Part shown: piece by piece, positions 1-7,834 of the stretch
Position numbering within the stretch: the first letter of the stretch is position 1
How the letters are laid out: the number at the start of each line of letters is the position of its first letter
Assembly (NCBI GenBank): GCA_002479455.1
Contig: DLNB01000068.1
Location: forward strand, 1-23,580
DNA: 23,580 bases
DNA from: Acetothermia bacterium UBA7521
GTDB lineage: Bacteria; Bipolaricaulota; Bipolaricaulia; Bipolaricaulales; Bipolaricaulaceae
Reading direction: 5' to 3'
Position numbers and translations under genes: made by a program
The notes under the pieces: generated by a model
Told to the model about the DNA's origin: nothing
Database searches by the model: none
Seen by the model: only the letters and a program-made list of their open reading frames with translations

Positions 1-28
1 AACACTTTCACTGAGGCAACTCGGGATC

Positions 29-57
29 TTGACGATGATCCGATGACTACCTAGAAT
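29..57 (+). promoter_or_regulatory. Sigma-70-type promoter of the LacI-family gene
   Basis: TTGACG at 29-34 and TAGAAT at 52-57 are separated by exactly 17 bases, close to the housekeeping consensus. Transcription would start near 63-65, about 22 bases before the ATG at 87. A GGAGA at 72-76 can serve as ribosome binding site. Read directly from sequence; activity is inferred. Confidence 0.7.
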
Positions 58-58
58 G

Positions 59-72
59 GGGTAACGATTTCG
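59..72. promoter_or_regulatory. Possible LacI/CcpA-family operator (cre-like), autoregulatory
   Basis: The 14 bases GGGTAACGATTTCG fit the catabolite-responsive consensus TGNNARCGNWWWCA at all but the first and last position. They lie directly after the -10 box, over the likely transcription start, where a LacI-family repressor would block its own promoter. The core AACGATTT recurs at 76-83, one and a quarter turns downstream. Assignment to the adjacent regulator is inference; no equally good copy was seen ahead of the transporter gene at 1276. Confidence 0.35.
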
Positions 73-86
73 GAGAACGATTTGCC

Positions 87-1073
87 ATGGACGGGAATGT
101 GACCATCAAGGATGTGGCAGCGCTGGCCGGGGTCTCGCCGAGCACCGTCTCCCGTGTGCTGAATGGGAATTACCGTCAACACATGACCCCGGCCACACGG
201 GATCGTGTCCACGCCGCCATCGACGCGCTCCGGTACACGCCGCTGCGGTCAGCGCGGTCCCTCCGTCGTCAGCGCTCGCACGTGCTCGCGGTCGTTTTGC
301 CGGACATCTCCAACCCCTTCTTCTCTCTTCTCGCACGTGGTGTGGAATCCATTGCGTTCGGGACCGGATGCTCAACGATGATCTGCAACAGCGACCATTC
401 CCCAACAAAGGAGCGTCACTACCTGGAGATCCTCCTGGCTGAGCAAGCGCTGGGTATTGTCTACATCCCAACATCAACCCCCGACGACGAGGGGCTCAAG
501 CGTTTGGCCCGATCCGGAGCAAGGATTGTCGTAGCCGATAGGGTTGTTCCGGGTTTCCCGAGCGTCCGCGCCGACAACGCCGGTGGCAGCCGGGCGCTTG
601 CGGAGTACGTGTTGCGATGCGGGTACCGCCGGATTGCTTACCTCGCGGGTCCCGCAGACGTGAGCACCGCTCGGGAGCGCCTGGAGGGATTCCGCGCGGC
701 CCTCGATGCAGCCGGCGTTCAGCCCGTCGCGATCGAGCACGGGCCCTTCACGTGCGAAGCAGGCTACGACCTGAGCACCAAGTTGGCGCGTAGCGCCCGC
801 GTTGACGCCCTCGTCGCAGCGAACGACATGATGGCCTTGGGCGTTCTGCGAGCAGTAGAGGATGCGGGTCTGTCGGTCCCGGACCACGTCGGCGTAGCCG
901 GTTTCGACCATGCTCCATGGACAACCTATCTGCGCCCGCAGTTGACGACCGTGGAGGTGCCCGCCCTCCAGATCGGGGAGGTGGCCGCTGGTCAGCTCCT
1001 CTCGGAGGTCGCCGAGGATGCATGTCTGCCGACACGACTGATCGAGGGGGAGACGTGCGTGAGCTGCCGTTGA
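87..1073 (+). CDS. LacI-family transcriptional regulator
   Basis: This is a 328-residue DNA-binding regulator of the LacI/GalR family, usual full length. The N-terminal helix-turn-helix is at about residues 5-25 (IKDVAALAGVSPSTVSRVLNG), followed by a hinge-helix segment near 50-60 (ARSLR). A periplasmic-binding-protein-like effector domain starts near residue 65 (VLPDISNPFF) and ends with the family-typical GVAGFD near 275 and the LTTVEVP stretch near 297. The ATG at 87 has a GGAGA upstream and puts the HTH at the very N-terminus, as expected. The gene has its own promoter and lies immediately upstream of, and co-directional with, the catabolic operon, so it most likely controls that operon and itself. 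The family senses sugars, nucleosides or purines; the effector here cannot be read from the sequence. Confidence 0.93.
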   Translation: MDGNVTIKDVAALAGVSPSTVSRVLNGNYRQHMTPATRDRVHAAIDALRYTPLRSARSLRRQRSHVLAVVLPDISNPFFSLLARGVESIAFGTGCSTMICNSDHSPTKERHYLEILLAEQALGIVYIPTSTPDDEGLKRLARSGARIVVADRVVPGFPSVRADNAGGSRALAEYVLRCGYRRIAYLAGPADVSTARERLEGFRAALDAAGVQPVAIEHGPFTCEAGYDLSTKLARSARVDALVAANDMMALGVLRAVEDAGLSVPDHVGVAGFDHAPWTTYLRPQLTTVEVPALQIGEVAAGQLLSEVAEDACLPTRLIEGETCVSCR

Positions 1074-1275
1074 TCGCCGCGAGCAGCCCGTTGTGCGGAC
1101 AGGGGCGCGCCTATGCCGCGGCCGTCCCGGCAGGCCCATCACGCGTTCAGAAGGAGGTGATCGGGGGGCGCGCTGCCCATAGCTGGAAGCACGGTTGGTG
1201 CAGATCAACTCGGGACTAGTTGGGGTGTGCACGAGAGGATGCAGCTCGGCAGACCCCTAAATACCAAGGAGGGGC
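1074..1275 (+). other. Intergenic region ahead of the transport/catabolic operon
   Basis: The 202 bases separate the regulator from the solute-binding protein gene and should hold the operon promoter and operator, but no convincing promoter is visible. A weak candidate is TTGGTG at 1195-1200 with TAGTTG at 1217-1222. An imperfect dyad GTTG-N8-CAAC spans 1194-1209. A 12-base perfect match to the complement of the 16S rRNA 3' tail (AAGGAGGTGATC, 1151-1162) is not followed by a start codon at usable spacing. Confidence 0.4.
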
Positions 1276-2316
1276 ATGATGCGAAGGACGAAAATCGCCG
1301 TGTGTATTGGTCTCTTGGCTGCAATCGCGTTGTCCGTATCCGTTGTTGGACAGCGGATCGGAGAGGGAAGGACGCTCGTCGTGGGGATCTGGGGAGCTGC
1401 CCAGGAGGAGCTGACCCGCGAGTACGTCGTGAAGCCCTTCGAACAGGCAACGGGCGCGCGCGTGGAACTCATTCTTGGCGGGAGCACGGACCGATTTGTG
1501 CGTCTGTACGCCGAGTACGACAACCCAACCATGGATGTCGCGTTCCTCGCCTACGGGCAGGCGCAGCAGGCCCTGAAGGACCGGGTGGTACAGGGGCCGA
1601 ACCCGATCAACGTCCCAGAGTGGAAGAACCTCTACCCCCAGGCCCAAGCGGTGGGGTACGGTGTTGCCTTCTTGGCCGTTGGCCTCATGTACAACACGGA
1701 GTATGTCAAGCAGGCTCCCACGTCGTGGCTCGATCTGTGGAACCCCGCCTACAAGGGCAAGGTGGCACCGTTTGTCTTCCCGGGAACCCAAGGAACGGCC
1801 TTCCTCGTCATGGCTGCCCGCGCGCACGGCGGCGATGAGTACAACATCGATGCCGGGTTCAACGCCATCGCCCAGCTGAAACCCTTCCCCGCCGTCCTGT
1901 CCGGAATCCCGGAAACAAACCTGGGATTTCTCACAGGGGACATCTGGTTCGCGCCCCAGATCCACGGGTACGTGTACGAGTTCAAGGCGGAGGGGGGACC
2001 TGTGGACTTCGTGTACCCATCGGAGGGGACCCCGTTTGCGATGAACGTGGCCACCATCCCCACCAATGCGAAGAACACGGATCTCGCTGAGATCTTCATC
2101 AACTACTTCCTGAGCCCTGCCAACCAGTTGGCCTACGCAAACCGGTTGTTCTACGCTCCCACAAACCGCACAGTTCAGCTGCCGCCGGAGTTGGCAGCGA
2201 TGATGCCGTACGGCGCGCAGCAGATCGCCGAGCTGCTGGAGCTCGACTGGGCACACATCACGGCGCAGCAGTCCGATTGGGCCGATCGATGGAATAGGCA
2301 GATTCTGGAAAAGTAG
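1276..2316 (+). CDS. ABC transporter solute-binding protein (PotD/iron family type)
   Basis: This 346-residue exported protein captures the substrate for the ABC importer encoded next. A basic N-terminus (MMRRTK) and a hydrophobic stretch at residues 7-24 form a signal peptide. The only cysteine there is not in a lipobox, so it is probably a type I signal with a soluble periplasmic product. The mature part opens with LVVGIWGAAQEEL and carries WLDLWNPAYKGKV near residue 154, typical of extracellular solute-binding proteins of the polyamine/iron/thiamine group. AAGGAGGGG ends just before the double ATG at 1276/1279. Members of this group bind polyamines, ferric iron, thiamine, phosphonates or sugars, so the family does not fix the ligand. 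The downstream enzymes suggest a nitrogen heterocycle or nucleoside (inference). Confidence 0.9.
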   Translation: MMRRTKIAVCIGLLAAIALSVSVVGQRIGEGRTLVVGIWGAAQEELTREYVVKPFEQATGARVELILGGSTDRFVRLYAEYDNPTMDVAFLAYGQAQQALKDRVVQGPNPINVPEWKNLYPQAQAVGYGVAFLAVGLMYNTEYVKQAPTSWLDLWNPAYKGKVAPFVFPGTQGTAFLVMAARAHGGDEYNIDAGFNAIAQLKPFPAVLSGIPETNLGFLTGDIWFAPQIHGYVYEFKAEGGPVDFVYPSEGTPFAMNVATIPTNAKNTDLAEIFINYFLSPANQLAYANRLFYAPTNRTVQLPPELAAMMPYGAQQIAELLELDWAHITAQQSDWADRWNRQILEK

Positions 2317-2330
2317 GCAGAATGGATCCA

Positions 2331-2365
2331 GTCGCCACCACGGGGCAGAGCCCCGTGGTGGCGGC
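2331..2365 (+). promoter_or_regulatory. Intercistronic hairpin after the solute-binding protein gene
   Basis: Bases 2333-2346 and 2350-2363 are perfect inverse complements, a 14-bp GC-rich stem with an AGA loop. A T-G wobble and a G-C pair extend it to 2331 and 2365. No T-run follows, so it is not a classical terminator. Hairpins of this kind between binding-protein and permease genes commonly protect the upstream mRNA or attenuate, giving more binding protein than membrane subunits; that role is inferred here. Confidence 0.7.
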
Positions 2366-2389
2366 GGCCCCCTGCAGTGGAGGTGTCCT

Positions 2390-4186
2390 CTGGTCCGCAA
2401 GAACCTGGTTCCAGTGACCCTGGCTACACCCAGTTTCGTGATCTTGGGGATCGGTTTCCTCGCCCCCCTGGTGCTGCTCTTCCTCCTGAGCTGGCGCCAG
2501 AGCGTTCCTGGAAGTGGACTCATCCTCGATCAGTGGACAACCGCCAACTACACCCGCCTCCTGTTTGACGCGTACTACTTCAAGATCTTCTGGAGGACGT
2601 TCACAATTGCGTTGTACGCTACGCTTCTCTCGCTAGCGCTCGGCTACCCGATCGCGATGGCGATCGCGCGCAGTAAGGGCAGAGCCAAAGCCTTCCTGCT
2701 CGCGGTGGTCCTTACGCCGCTGCTCACCAATGTCGTCGCTCGCACCTTGGGTCTGATGATCCTTCTCGGGCGTCACGGCCCAATCAACAACCTGCTCGTC
2801 CAGCTCGGGCTCCCTCGCTTGACGCTCGTGCCGGGTGTGCCCGGCATCGTGATCGGTCTGACCCAAGTCTTCATGCCGTTCCTGATCCTGTCCGTCAGCA
2901 GCGTGCTCGAGAACATCGATCCTGCTTTGGTGGAGGCGGCGCGCAGCCTCGGTTGTACGCGGTTCGGGGCCTTCAGGAGAGTGGTCTTGCCCCTGAGTGT
3001 CCCGGGCATCGTCGGAGGAAGTCTCTTCGTATTCTTGCTTAGCTTCAGCGCCTTTGTCACGCCCCAACTGCTGGGTGGGGGAATGGTTGTCGTGATGACC
3101 ACCCTGATACGGCAGCAAGCAATGGTACTGCTGAACTGGCCATTCGCTTCAGCTGTGGCGATCGTTTTACTGTTGGTCAGCATCGTGCTGGTCGGCACCT
3201 ATACGCGTGCCTTGGGAGGAGCGGAGAGGCGCGAGTCAACGCGCGTTGCCGCCTCCAGCAAGATCTCGAGTTGGGGAAGAGCAGTCCAGGAGCTCCGCAG
3301 GGCGAGTTATGACCTGGCGGCATCGCTAGGACGCGCCTGGACCAGGCTTGCTCGGTACCTGAGGCCGATGAGACTAGCACTCGGCAAGCTGAGATTCATG
3401 GTGCGGGCTGGTGGTTGGGGAGGGAAAGCGCTCATCATCGCGTTCATCCTGGCTCCTTTGCCGATCGTGATCGTCTCGTCGTTCTCTGGATCCAGCCTGA
3501 TCATGTTCCCACCCCGAGGCGGTTTCTCGGTGCGGTGGTACGTTGGGCTGCTCAGTCGCCCGGAGTACATCCGCTCCTTCTTCATCAGCCTGCAGATCGC
3601 TGCCCTATCCGTTCTCATCGGTGTCTCAACGGGCACTCTGGCCGCACTGGCCCTGGTCCGCTACCGATTCCCGGGGAGAGAGGTGCTGAGAACGCTGTTC
3701 CTGTCGCCGCTGATGTTGCCGGCGGTGCTGGTTGGCCTGGCGTTGCTCCGGCTGCTCGCCATGATGGGATGGACCGCCACGTTCAGGGGCGTCTTGATCG
3801 GCCATCTGGTCCTCGTCACTGCTTATGTAATCAGGACAGTCTCAGCAAGTCTCGTGGGGTTCGACCGCTCGCTCGAGGAGGCATCGCGCAACCTGGGCGC
3901 AGGCGTGTTTCGCACGTTCCGGCGGGTTACCTTTCCACTCATCAAACCCGGTTTGATTGTGGCTTCGATCTTCGCTTTCCTTGTCTCGTTCGATGAAACA
4001 ACGGTAAGTGTGTTCATCACGGGACCGGGCACGATCACCCTGCCGGTGAGGTTGTTCTCTCAGTTGGAGTACGGACTCGACCCGACTGTGACGGCCATCT
4101 CCAGCATCCTCGTGGTCATTGCGCTACTCGCGCTGCTGGTGGCCGATAGGCTTCTGGGGTTGGAGAAGTTCTCGACGATGCGCTGA
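2390..4186 (+). CDS. ABC transporter permease, two permease domains in one chain
   Basis: This inner-membrane subunit contains two complete binding-protein-dependent permease domains, each with about six membrane helices. Each ends with a cytoplasmic EAA loop that contacts the ATPase: EAARSLGCTRFGAFRRVVLP and, in the second half, EEASRNLGAGVFRTFRRV. A hydrophilic basic linker of about 75 residues joins them. Relatives of PotB/PotC are usually two genes; fused forms occur in iron-type importers. Start choice: the first in-frame GTG (2414) lacks a ribosome binding site and begins inside the first helix. CTG at 2390 lies six bases after GGAGG (2379-2383) and adds the charged MVRKNLVP, giving 598 residues. 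A non-ATG start is therefore proposed; 2414 (590 residues) is the alternative. The gene follows the hairpin at 2331-2365 and precedes the ATPase gene by 36 bases. Confidence 0.9.
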   Translation: MVRKNLVPVTLATPSFVILGIGFLAPLVLLFLLSWRQSVPGSGLILDQWTTANYTRLLFDAYYFKIFWRTFTIALYATLLSLALGYPIAMAIARSKGRAKAFLLAVVLTPLLTNVVARTLGLMILLGRHGPINNLLVQLGLPRLTLVPGVPGIVIGLTQVFMPFLILSVSSVLENIDPALVEAARSLGCTRFGAFRRVVLPLSVPGIVGGSLFVFLLSFSAFVTPQLLGGGMVVVMTTLIRQQAMVLLNWPFASAVAIVLLLVSIVLVGTYTRALGGAERRESTRVAASSKISSWGRAVQELRRASYDLAASLGRAWTRLARYLRPMRLALGKLRFMVRAGGWGGKALIIAFILAPLPIVIVSSFSGSSLIMFPPRGGFSVRWYVGLLSRPEYIRSFFISLQIAALSVLIGVSTGTLAALALVRYRFPGREVLRTLFLSPLMLPAVLVGLALLRLLAMMGWTATFRGVLIGHLVLVTAYVIRTVSASLVGFDRSLEEASRNLGAGVFRTFRRVTFPLIKPGLIVASIFAFLVSFDETTVSVFITGPGTITLPVRLFSQLEYGLDPTVTAISSILVVIALLALLVADRLLGLEKFSTMR

Positions 4187-4222
4187 TCCGCTCGTTGAGG
4201 GCTGAGCGAAGGGGGATGGCGC

Positions 4223-5290
4223 GTGGACATAGTTCGGCTGCAGAAAGTTGAGAAGGTGTACGGTGATGTCCGAGCTCTCGACGGCGTTACGTTGAGTGTC
4301 GGAGAAGGCGAGATGCTGTGTCTTCTTGGGCCTAGCGGATGCGGCAAGACGACCCTTCTGAGGACCATAGCCGGGTTTGAGAAGCCCACGTCGGGCCAGG
4401 TCTGGTTGGGAGGAAAGGATGTCACGCGCACTCCGCCCGAGAAAAGGAATACCGCCCTGGTCTTCCAGAATTATGCCCTCTTTCCCCACATGTCGGTGTT
4501 CGAAAACGTCGCGTTCGGGCTCAAAGTCCGACGCTGGCCCATGCGCGAGATTTCCAGCGCGGTCAAGGAGATTCTCGATCTTGTGGGCCTATCCGGGCTG
4601 GAGCGCAGGTGGGTCAAACAGATGTCGGGTGGACAGCAGCAACGGGTGGCGTTGGCGAGAGCCCTGGTCATCCGACCGTCGGTGCTGCTGCTCGACGAGC
4701 CGCTCAGCAACCTGGATGCGAAACTCAGACTGGAGATGCGCACGCACATCAAGAGCATCCAGCGCAGCCTAAACATCACCGCGGTGTTCGTCACCCACGA
4801 CCAAGAAGAGGCGCTCACGATGGCGGACCGAATCGTCATCATGCACCAGGGAAGAGTGGTCCAGGTAGGCGCCCCGCGCGAAGTCTATGCGACCCCCAAC
4901 TGCACGTTTGTCGCCGATTTCATCGGCAAGTCGAACTGCCTCAGGGGCATCGTCGCACGCGACGCGGACGGTCCGTTGTTCATCGTCAACGGCGGCCCGC
5001 GCGTGCGTCTGGAAGGCGCCGCGGTGGCCGAGGGAGAAGCCGTGCTCGCCGTGCGTCCGGAAGAGCTTCGTCTCGACGATCGCGGCGCTGCGTCGGAGAC
5101 CGAGAACGCCCTGCCGGGGATCCTGATGCATACGACGTACCTTGGCGAGATGGCCTACCATCACGTCCGACTCGAGGGCGGGAGCATGTTGATGGTTGCG
5201 GAGTACGGAAAGCAGGTCCGTGAGCGGGCAATCGATGAAGAGATCGTGATCCTCTGGCCGCGTGAGGCTGGGACCATGCTGAGGTCCTGA
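4223..5290 (+). CDS. ABC transporter ATP-binding protein (PotA/FbpC type)
   Basis: This 355-residue cytoplasmic ATPase powers the importer. All catalytic elements are present: Walker A GPSGCGKTT at residues 36-44, Q-loop at Gln82, signature MSGGQQQRV at 134-142, Walker B with Asp158-Glu159 followed by PLSNLDAKLR, and H-loop His192 in VTHDQEEALT. The last 110 or so residues form a TOBE-type regulatory extension (AVRPEELRL, then YLGEMAYHHV), typical of polyamine, iron and sugar importers of the CUT1/PotA kind. The start is GTG at 4223 after AAGGGGG at 4209-4215. It sits directly after the fused permease and completes the set of binding protein, permease and ATPase. The substrate is not indicated by this subunit. 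Confidence 0.94.
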   Translation: MDIVRLQKVEKVYGDVRALDGVTLSVGEGEMLCLLGPSGCGKTTLLRTIAGFEKPTSGQVWLGGKDVTRTPPEKRNTALVFQNYALFPHMSVFENVAFGLKVRRWPMREISSAVKEILDLVGLSGLERRWVKQMSGGQQQRVALARALVIRPSVLLLDEPLSNLDAKLRLEMRTHIKSIQRSLNITAVFVTHDQEEALTMADRIVIMHQGRVVQVGAPREVYATPNCTFVADFIGKSNCLRGIVARDADGPLFIVNGGPRVRLEGAAVAEGEAVLAVRPEELRLDDRGAASETENALPGILMHTTYLGEMAYHHVRLEGGSMLMVAEYGKQVRERAIDEEIVILWPREAGTMLRS

Positions 5291-5330
5291 TGGAGCTGGG
5301 CGCGCACTCGATCAGCATTCGGGAGGCGGG

Positions 5331-6482
5331 GTGACGGGACGTTTGATGGAGACGTTGTTCCTGGGGATGTCCTTGCAGTCGCCTTTGATTGCCGCATCAG
5401 GGCCTCCCACGAAGGACTTCGCTTCGATCCGCCGCCTGTATGAGGCAGGGATCGGAGCTGCGATCACGAAAACGATTCTGGTGGAACCTTCCGTGAACCC
5501 GCGGCCGTGCCTGTGGCGCGGGAAGGGGCACTTTTTCAACACCGAACGCTGCTCAACCCTCCCCCTCTCCCGATGGCTGCGGGAGGAACTGCCAAGGTTG
5601 GCGGAGTTGCCGATGCCCGTGATTGCCAGCATTGGCATGACGCCCGACGAGGTGGCTGAACTCGCCCTCCCGGTTGTCGATGCAGGGGCAGACATGCTGG
5701 AGCTCTCGATCTTCACCCCCGCCGATGATCCTGGGCCGATGATCAAAGCGCTGCGGGCCGTGAAGGCCCGGGTGTCGGTGCCGGTGACCGTCAAGCTGAG
5801 CTGCAACGTCCACGACCTTGTGGCCTTCGGACGGGCACTGCACGACTGCGGCGCCGATGGCCTGTCGTCGATCGACGCGCTGAAGGCCGGCCTTGATGTG
5901 GACCTCATCACAGGACGCCCCGTGTTCCTCGAACAGGGGTACGGGAGGATCTCCGGCGAGGCCATCCGCACGTTGGCCCTGTACCACGTGGCCATGCTGG
6001 CGCACTACGTGGGCCTTCCCGTGATCGGAACAGGGGGGGTGATGTCGGGGGAAGACGCGCTCAAGATGATCTACTGCGGGGCGCAGAGTGTGGGTCTGTG
6101 CACCGCGCTGATCCTCGACGGGCCGGATGGAGTGCGGCGCATGATCCGAGAGATGACTGACCTGCTCAAGGGTTTAGGGGCAACCTCGTTGGACGACCTG
6201 CGGGGAAGGAGCCTCCCCCACGTTGCGTTTCCCGTCGACGAGGCGTCCCGGCATGAGTACGAGCACATCGTGTGGCAGGGCCCGCTCCGAACGTCGTTCA
6301 TCGTACAGGACACGTGCGTTCAGTGCGGTCGGTGTCACCGGATCTGCCCTTACGCGGCCATCGAGGCGAAGGAGGGCAGGTTCTTCATCCACGGGGATCT
6401 GTGCGAGGGGTGCGGCCTCTGCCTATCGATCTGCCCTGTGCGGGCCATCGTCTGGGAGGAAGGGATGGGGAGCCGTCCATGA
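5331..6482 (+). CDS. PreA/dihydroorotate dehydrogenase-like flavoprotein with 2x[4Fe-4S]
   Basis: This is a 383-residue TIM-barrel FMN oxidoreductase fused to a C-terminal ferredoxin domain, the architecture of dihydropyrimidine dehydrogenase subunit PreA, which reduces uracil/thymine. The barrel shows SPLIAASGP near residue 17, KTI near 47, VKLSCN at 154-159 and the phosphate-binding IGTGGVMSGEDA at 232-243. Two intact cluster motifs follow: Cys329/332/335/339 and Cys358/361/364/368, each CxxCxxCxxxCP. In PreA and DPD the strand near residue 124 leads into an SCPH loop carrying the catalytic cysteine; here it reads LELSIFTPADD and the loop is shortened, so the active-site cysteine is absent. 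GTG at 5331 follows GGGAGG at 5321-5326. Its stop overlaps the next start by ATGA. It probably reduces or oxidises a related heterocycle or acts as an electron-transfer partner; no PreT-like subunit is adjacent. Confidence 0.82.
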   Translation: MTGRLMETLFLGMSLQSPLIAASGPPTKDFASIRRLYEAGIGAAITKTILVEPSVNPRPCLWRGKGHFFNTERCSTLPLSRWLREELPRLAELPMPVIASIGMTPDEVAELALPVVDAGADMLELSIFTPADDPGPMIKALRAVKARVSVPVTVKLSCNVHDLVAFGRALHDCGADGLSSIDALKAGLDVDLITGRPVFLEQGYGRISGEAIRTLALYHVAMLAHYVGLPVIGTGGVMSGEDALKMIYCGAQSVGLCTALILDGPDGVRRMIREMTDLLKGLGATSLDDLRGRSLPHVAFPVDEASRHEYEHIVWQGPLRTSFIVQDTCVQCGRCHRICPYAAIEAKEGRFFIHGDLCEGCGLCLSICPVRAIVWEEGMGSRP

Positions 6483-7834
6483 GGATCGTCTTGGAGGGAG
6501 GCACCGTGCTGATTTGCGACGCAGAGCGGCGTGCCTTGTCCGAAGGCTCGGTGGTGATCGAGGATGGGCGGATCGTGTCCGTCGGAGAAGCGCTCCGCCC
6601 AGACCTCCCCTCCGAGGAGCGGGTGGACTGCCGCGGGTGCGTCGTCATGCCGGGGCTCGTGAACAGCCATGTGCACCTGGGGGAGCATCTGTTCAAAGGT
6701 CTGCTGGAGGATGTGGACTTCGAAGGGGTGTTCTACTCGACCCTGTTCGCGTGGGAGGGACGCCTCACGCCCCAACTCGTGCGTTGCGCAAGCCTGGCTG
6801 CCGCCGTCGAGAGCCTCCGTTGCGGTGTGACCACGATAGCCGACATGTACCACCACGCCGATGCGACCGCTGAGGCGGTCCAGGCGGTCGGCATCCGCGC
6901 CGTCCTCGGCCAGAAGGTCCTCGGGTTCTCGCTGGGACGGCCCCCCGTGGCGAGCGCCGACGGCGTCGACTACCGGTTCGACCGGGGAGCGTTTCGGGAT
7001 CAGCTTGCCGCAGCGTGTGAGTTCGCGGATCGCGTGAACGGATCGGCCAGCGGCCGGATCACAACCGCGCTCTGTCCCCATGCCACGAACACCCTCGAAC
7101 CGTGGATGTTGGAGCGCGTGGCAGAAGAGGCAGACCGTCGCTCCCTGCGAGTGCACATGCACGTGGCCCAGATGGAGAGCGAACGAGACGACGTGGCCGC
7201 CCACAGCGGGATGGGATGCATCGAGATCCTGGACAGCACCGGGCTGCTCACCGAGCGCTTGCTGGCTGCCCACGCGATCTTCGTCTCGGAGTCGGAAGTG
7301 AAGCAGCTGAGCGCCCGTCGCGTCGGCGTGGCTCATAACCCGGTGGCCAACGCGAAGGACGGGGGCCTGGTGGCTCCGGTCCACTTGTTCCGAGCGCAGG
7401 GAGTGGATATTGCGCTGGGCACGGACGCATTCCACATGAACTTGCTCGAGACAGCGAGATTTGCGGTCTACCTCCATCGGGCGCGAGCAGGGGACGCGCG
7501 CTTCGTGAGCCCCGAGGACGTGCTCGAATGGGCCACGCTGGGAGGGGCACGTGCTCTGGGTATGAGCGACGAGATCGGCTCGCTGGAGCCGGGCAAGCGT
7601 GCCGACCTGTTGGTGGTGGACCTGCAGGCCCTCAACCTCGTGCCGTGGCACAATCCGGCAGCCGCTGTGCTGTACCACGCTGACCCCCGCAACCTCCGCC
7701 TGGTGATGGTGGACGGAAGGGTCGTCGTGGAGAACGGCACTGTGTCCACGGTCGATGCAGAAGCGGTGAACCGGGAGTTCGCCTCTGCGTCCGACGAGGT
7801 GCAGCGGCGCATCGGTGTTGGCGGTGGCCGATGA
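6479..7834 (+). CDS. SsnA/chlorohydrolase-type amidohydrolase (probable nucleobase deaminase)
   Basis: This 451-residue metal-dependent amidohydrolase belongs to the TRZ/ATZ, SsnA and cytosine/guanine deaminase group, which remove amino groups from heterocyclic rings. Metal and catalytic residues are in place: His64-Val-His66 (NSHVHL), His226/His228 with Glu233 (HMHVAQME), His265 in LAAHAIF, and Asp316 in LGTDAF. An N-terminal beta-sandwich (VLEGGTVLICD) and the C-terminal GSLEPGKRADLLVVDLQ are family hallmarks. The start is the ATG at 6479, which overlaps the preA-like stop by ATGA; an open frame extends further upstream but covers the ferredoxin domain of the previous gene. SsnA homologues sit in purine and urate breakdown islands of gut bacteria. 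The actual substrate (cytosine, guanine, an oxidised purine or another) is not readable. Confidence 0.87.
   Translation: MRIVLEGGTVLICDAERRALSEGSVVIEDGRIVSVGEALRPDLPSEERVDCRGCVVMPGLVNSHVHLGEHLFKGLLEDVDFEGVFYSTLFAWEGRLTPQLVRCASLAAAVESLRCGVTTIADMYHHADATAEAVQAVGIRAVLGQKVLGFSLGRPPVASADGVDYRFDRGAFRDQLAAACEFADRVNGSASGRITTALCPHATNTLEPWMLERVAEEADRRSLRVHMHVAQMESERDDVAAHSGMGCIEILDSTGLLTERLLAAHAIFVSESEVKQLSARRVGVAHNPVANAKDGGLVAPVHLFRAQGVDIALGTDAFHMNLLETARFAVYLHRARAGDARFVSPEDVLEWATLGGARALGMSDEIGSLEPGKRADLLVVDLQALNLVPWHNPAAAVLYHADPRNLRLVMVDGRVVVENGTVSTVDAEAVNREFASASDEVQRRIGVGGGR

Noticed and set aside
2331..2365. Rho-independent terminator
   Set aside because: The stem is followed by GC-rich sequence with no T-run, and the transporter genes continue downstream.
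1216..2523. A 435-codon open frame on the minus strand across the solute-binding protein gene
   Set aside because: It mirrors the plus-strand gene, is Arg/His-rich without a domain pattern, and the plus frame has signal peptide, family motifs and a ribosome binding site.
1276..5290. Calling the transporter a spermidine/putrescine importer (PotABCD)
   Set aside because: The families fit, but the same families carry iron, thiamine, phosphonate and other ligands, and the downstream genes point elsewhere; naming polyamines would overclaim.
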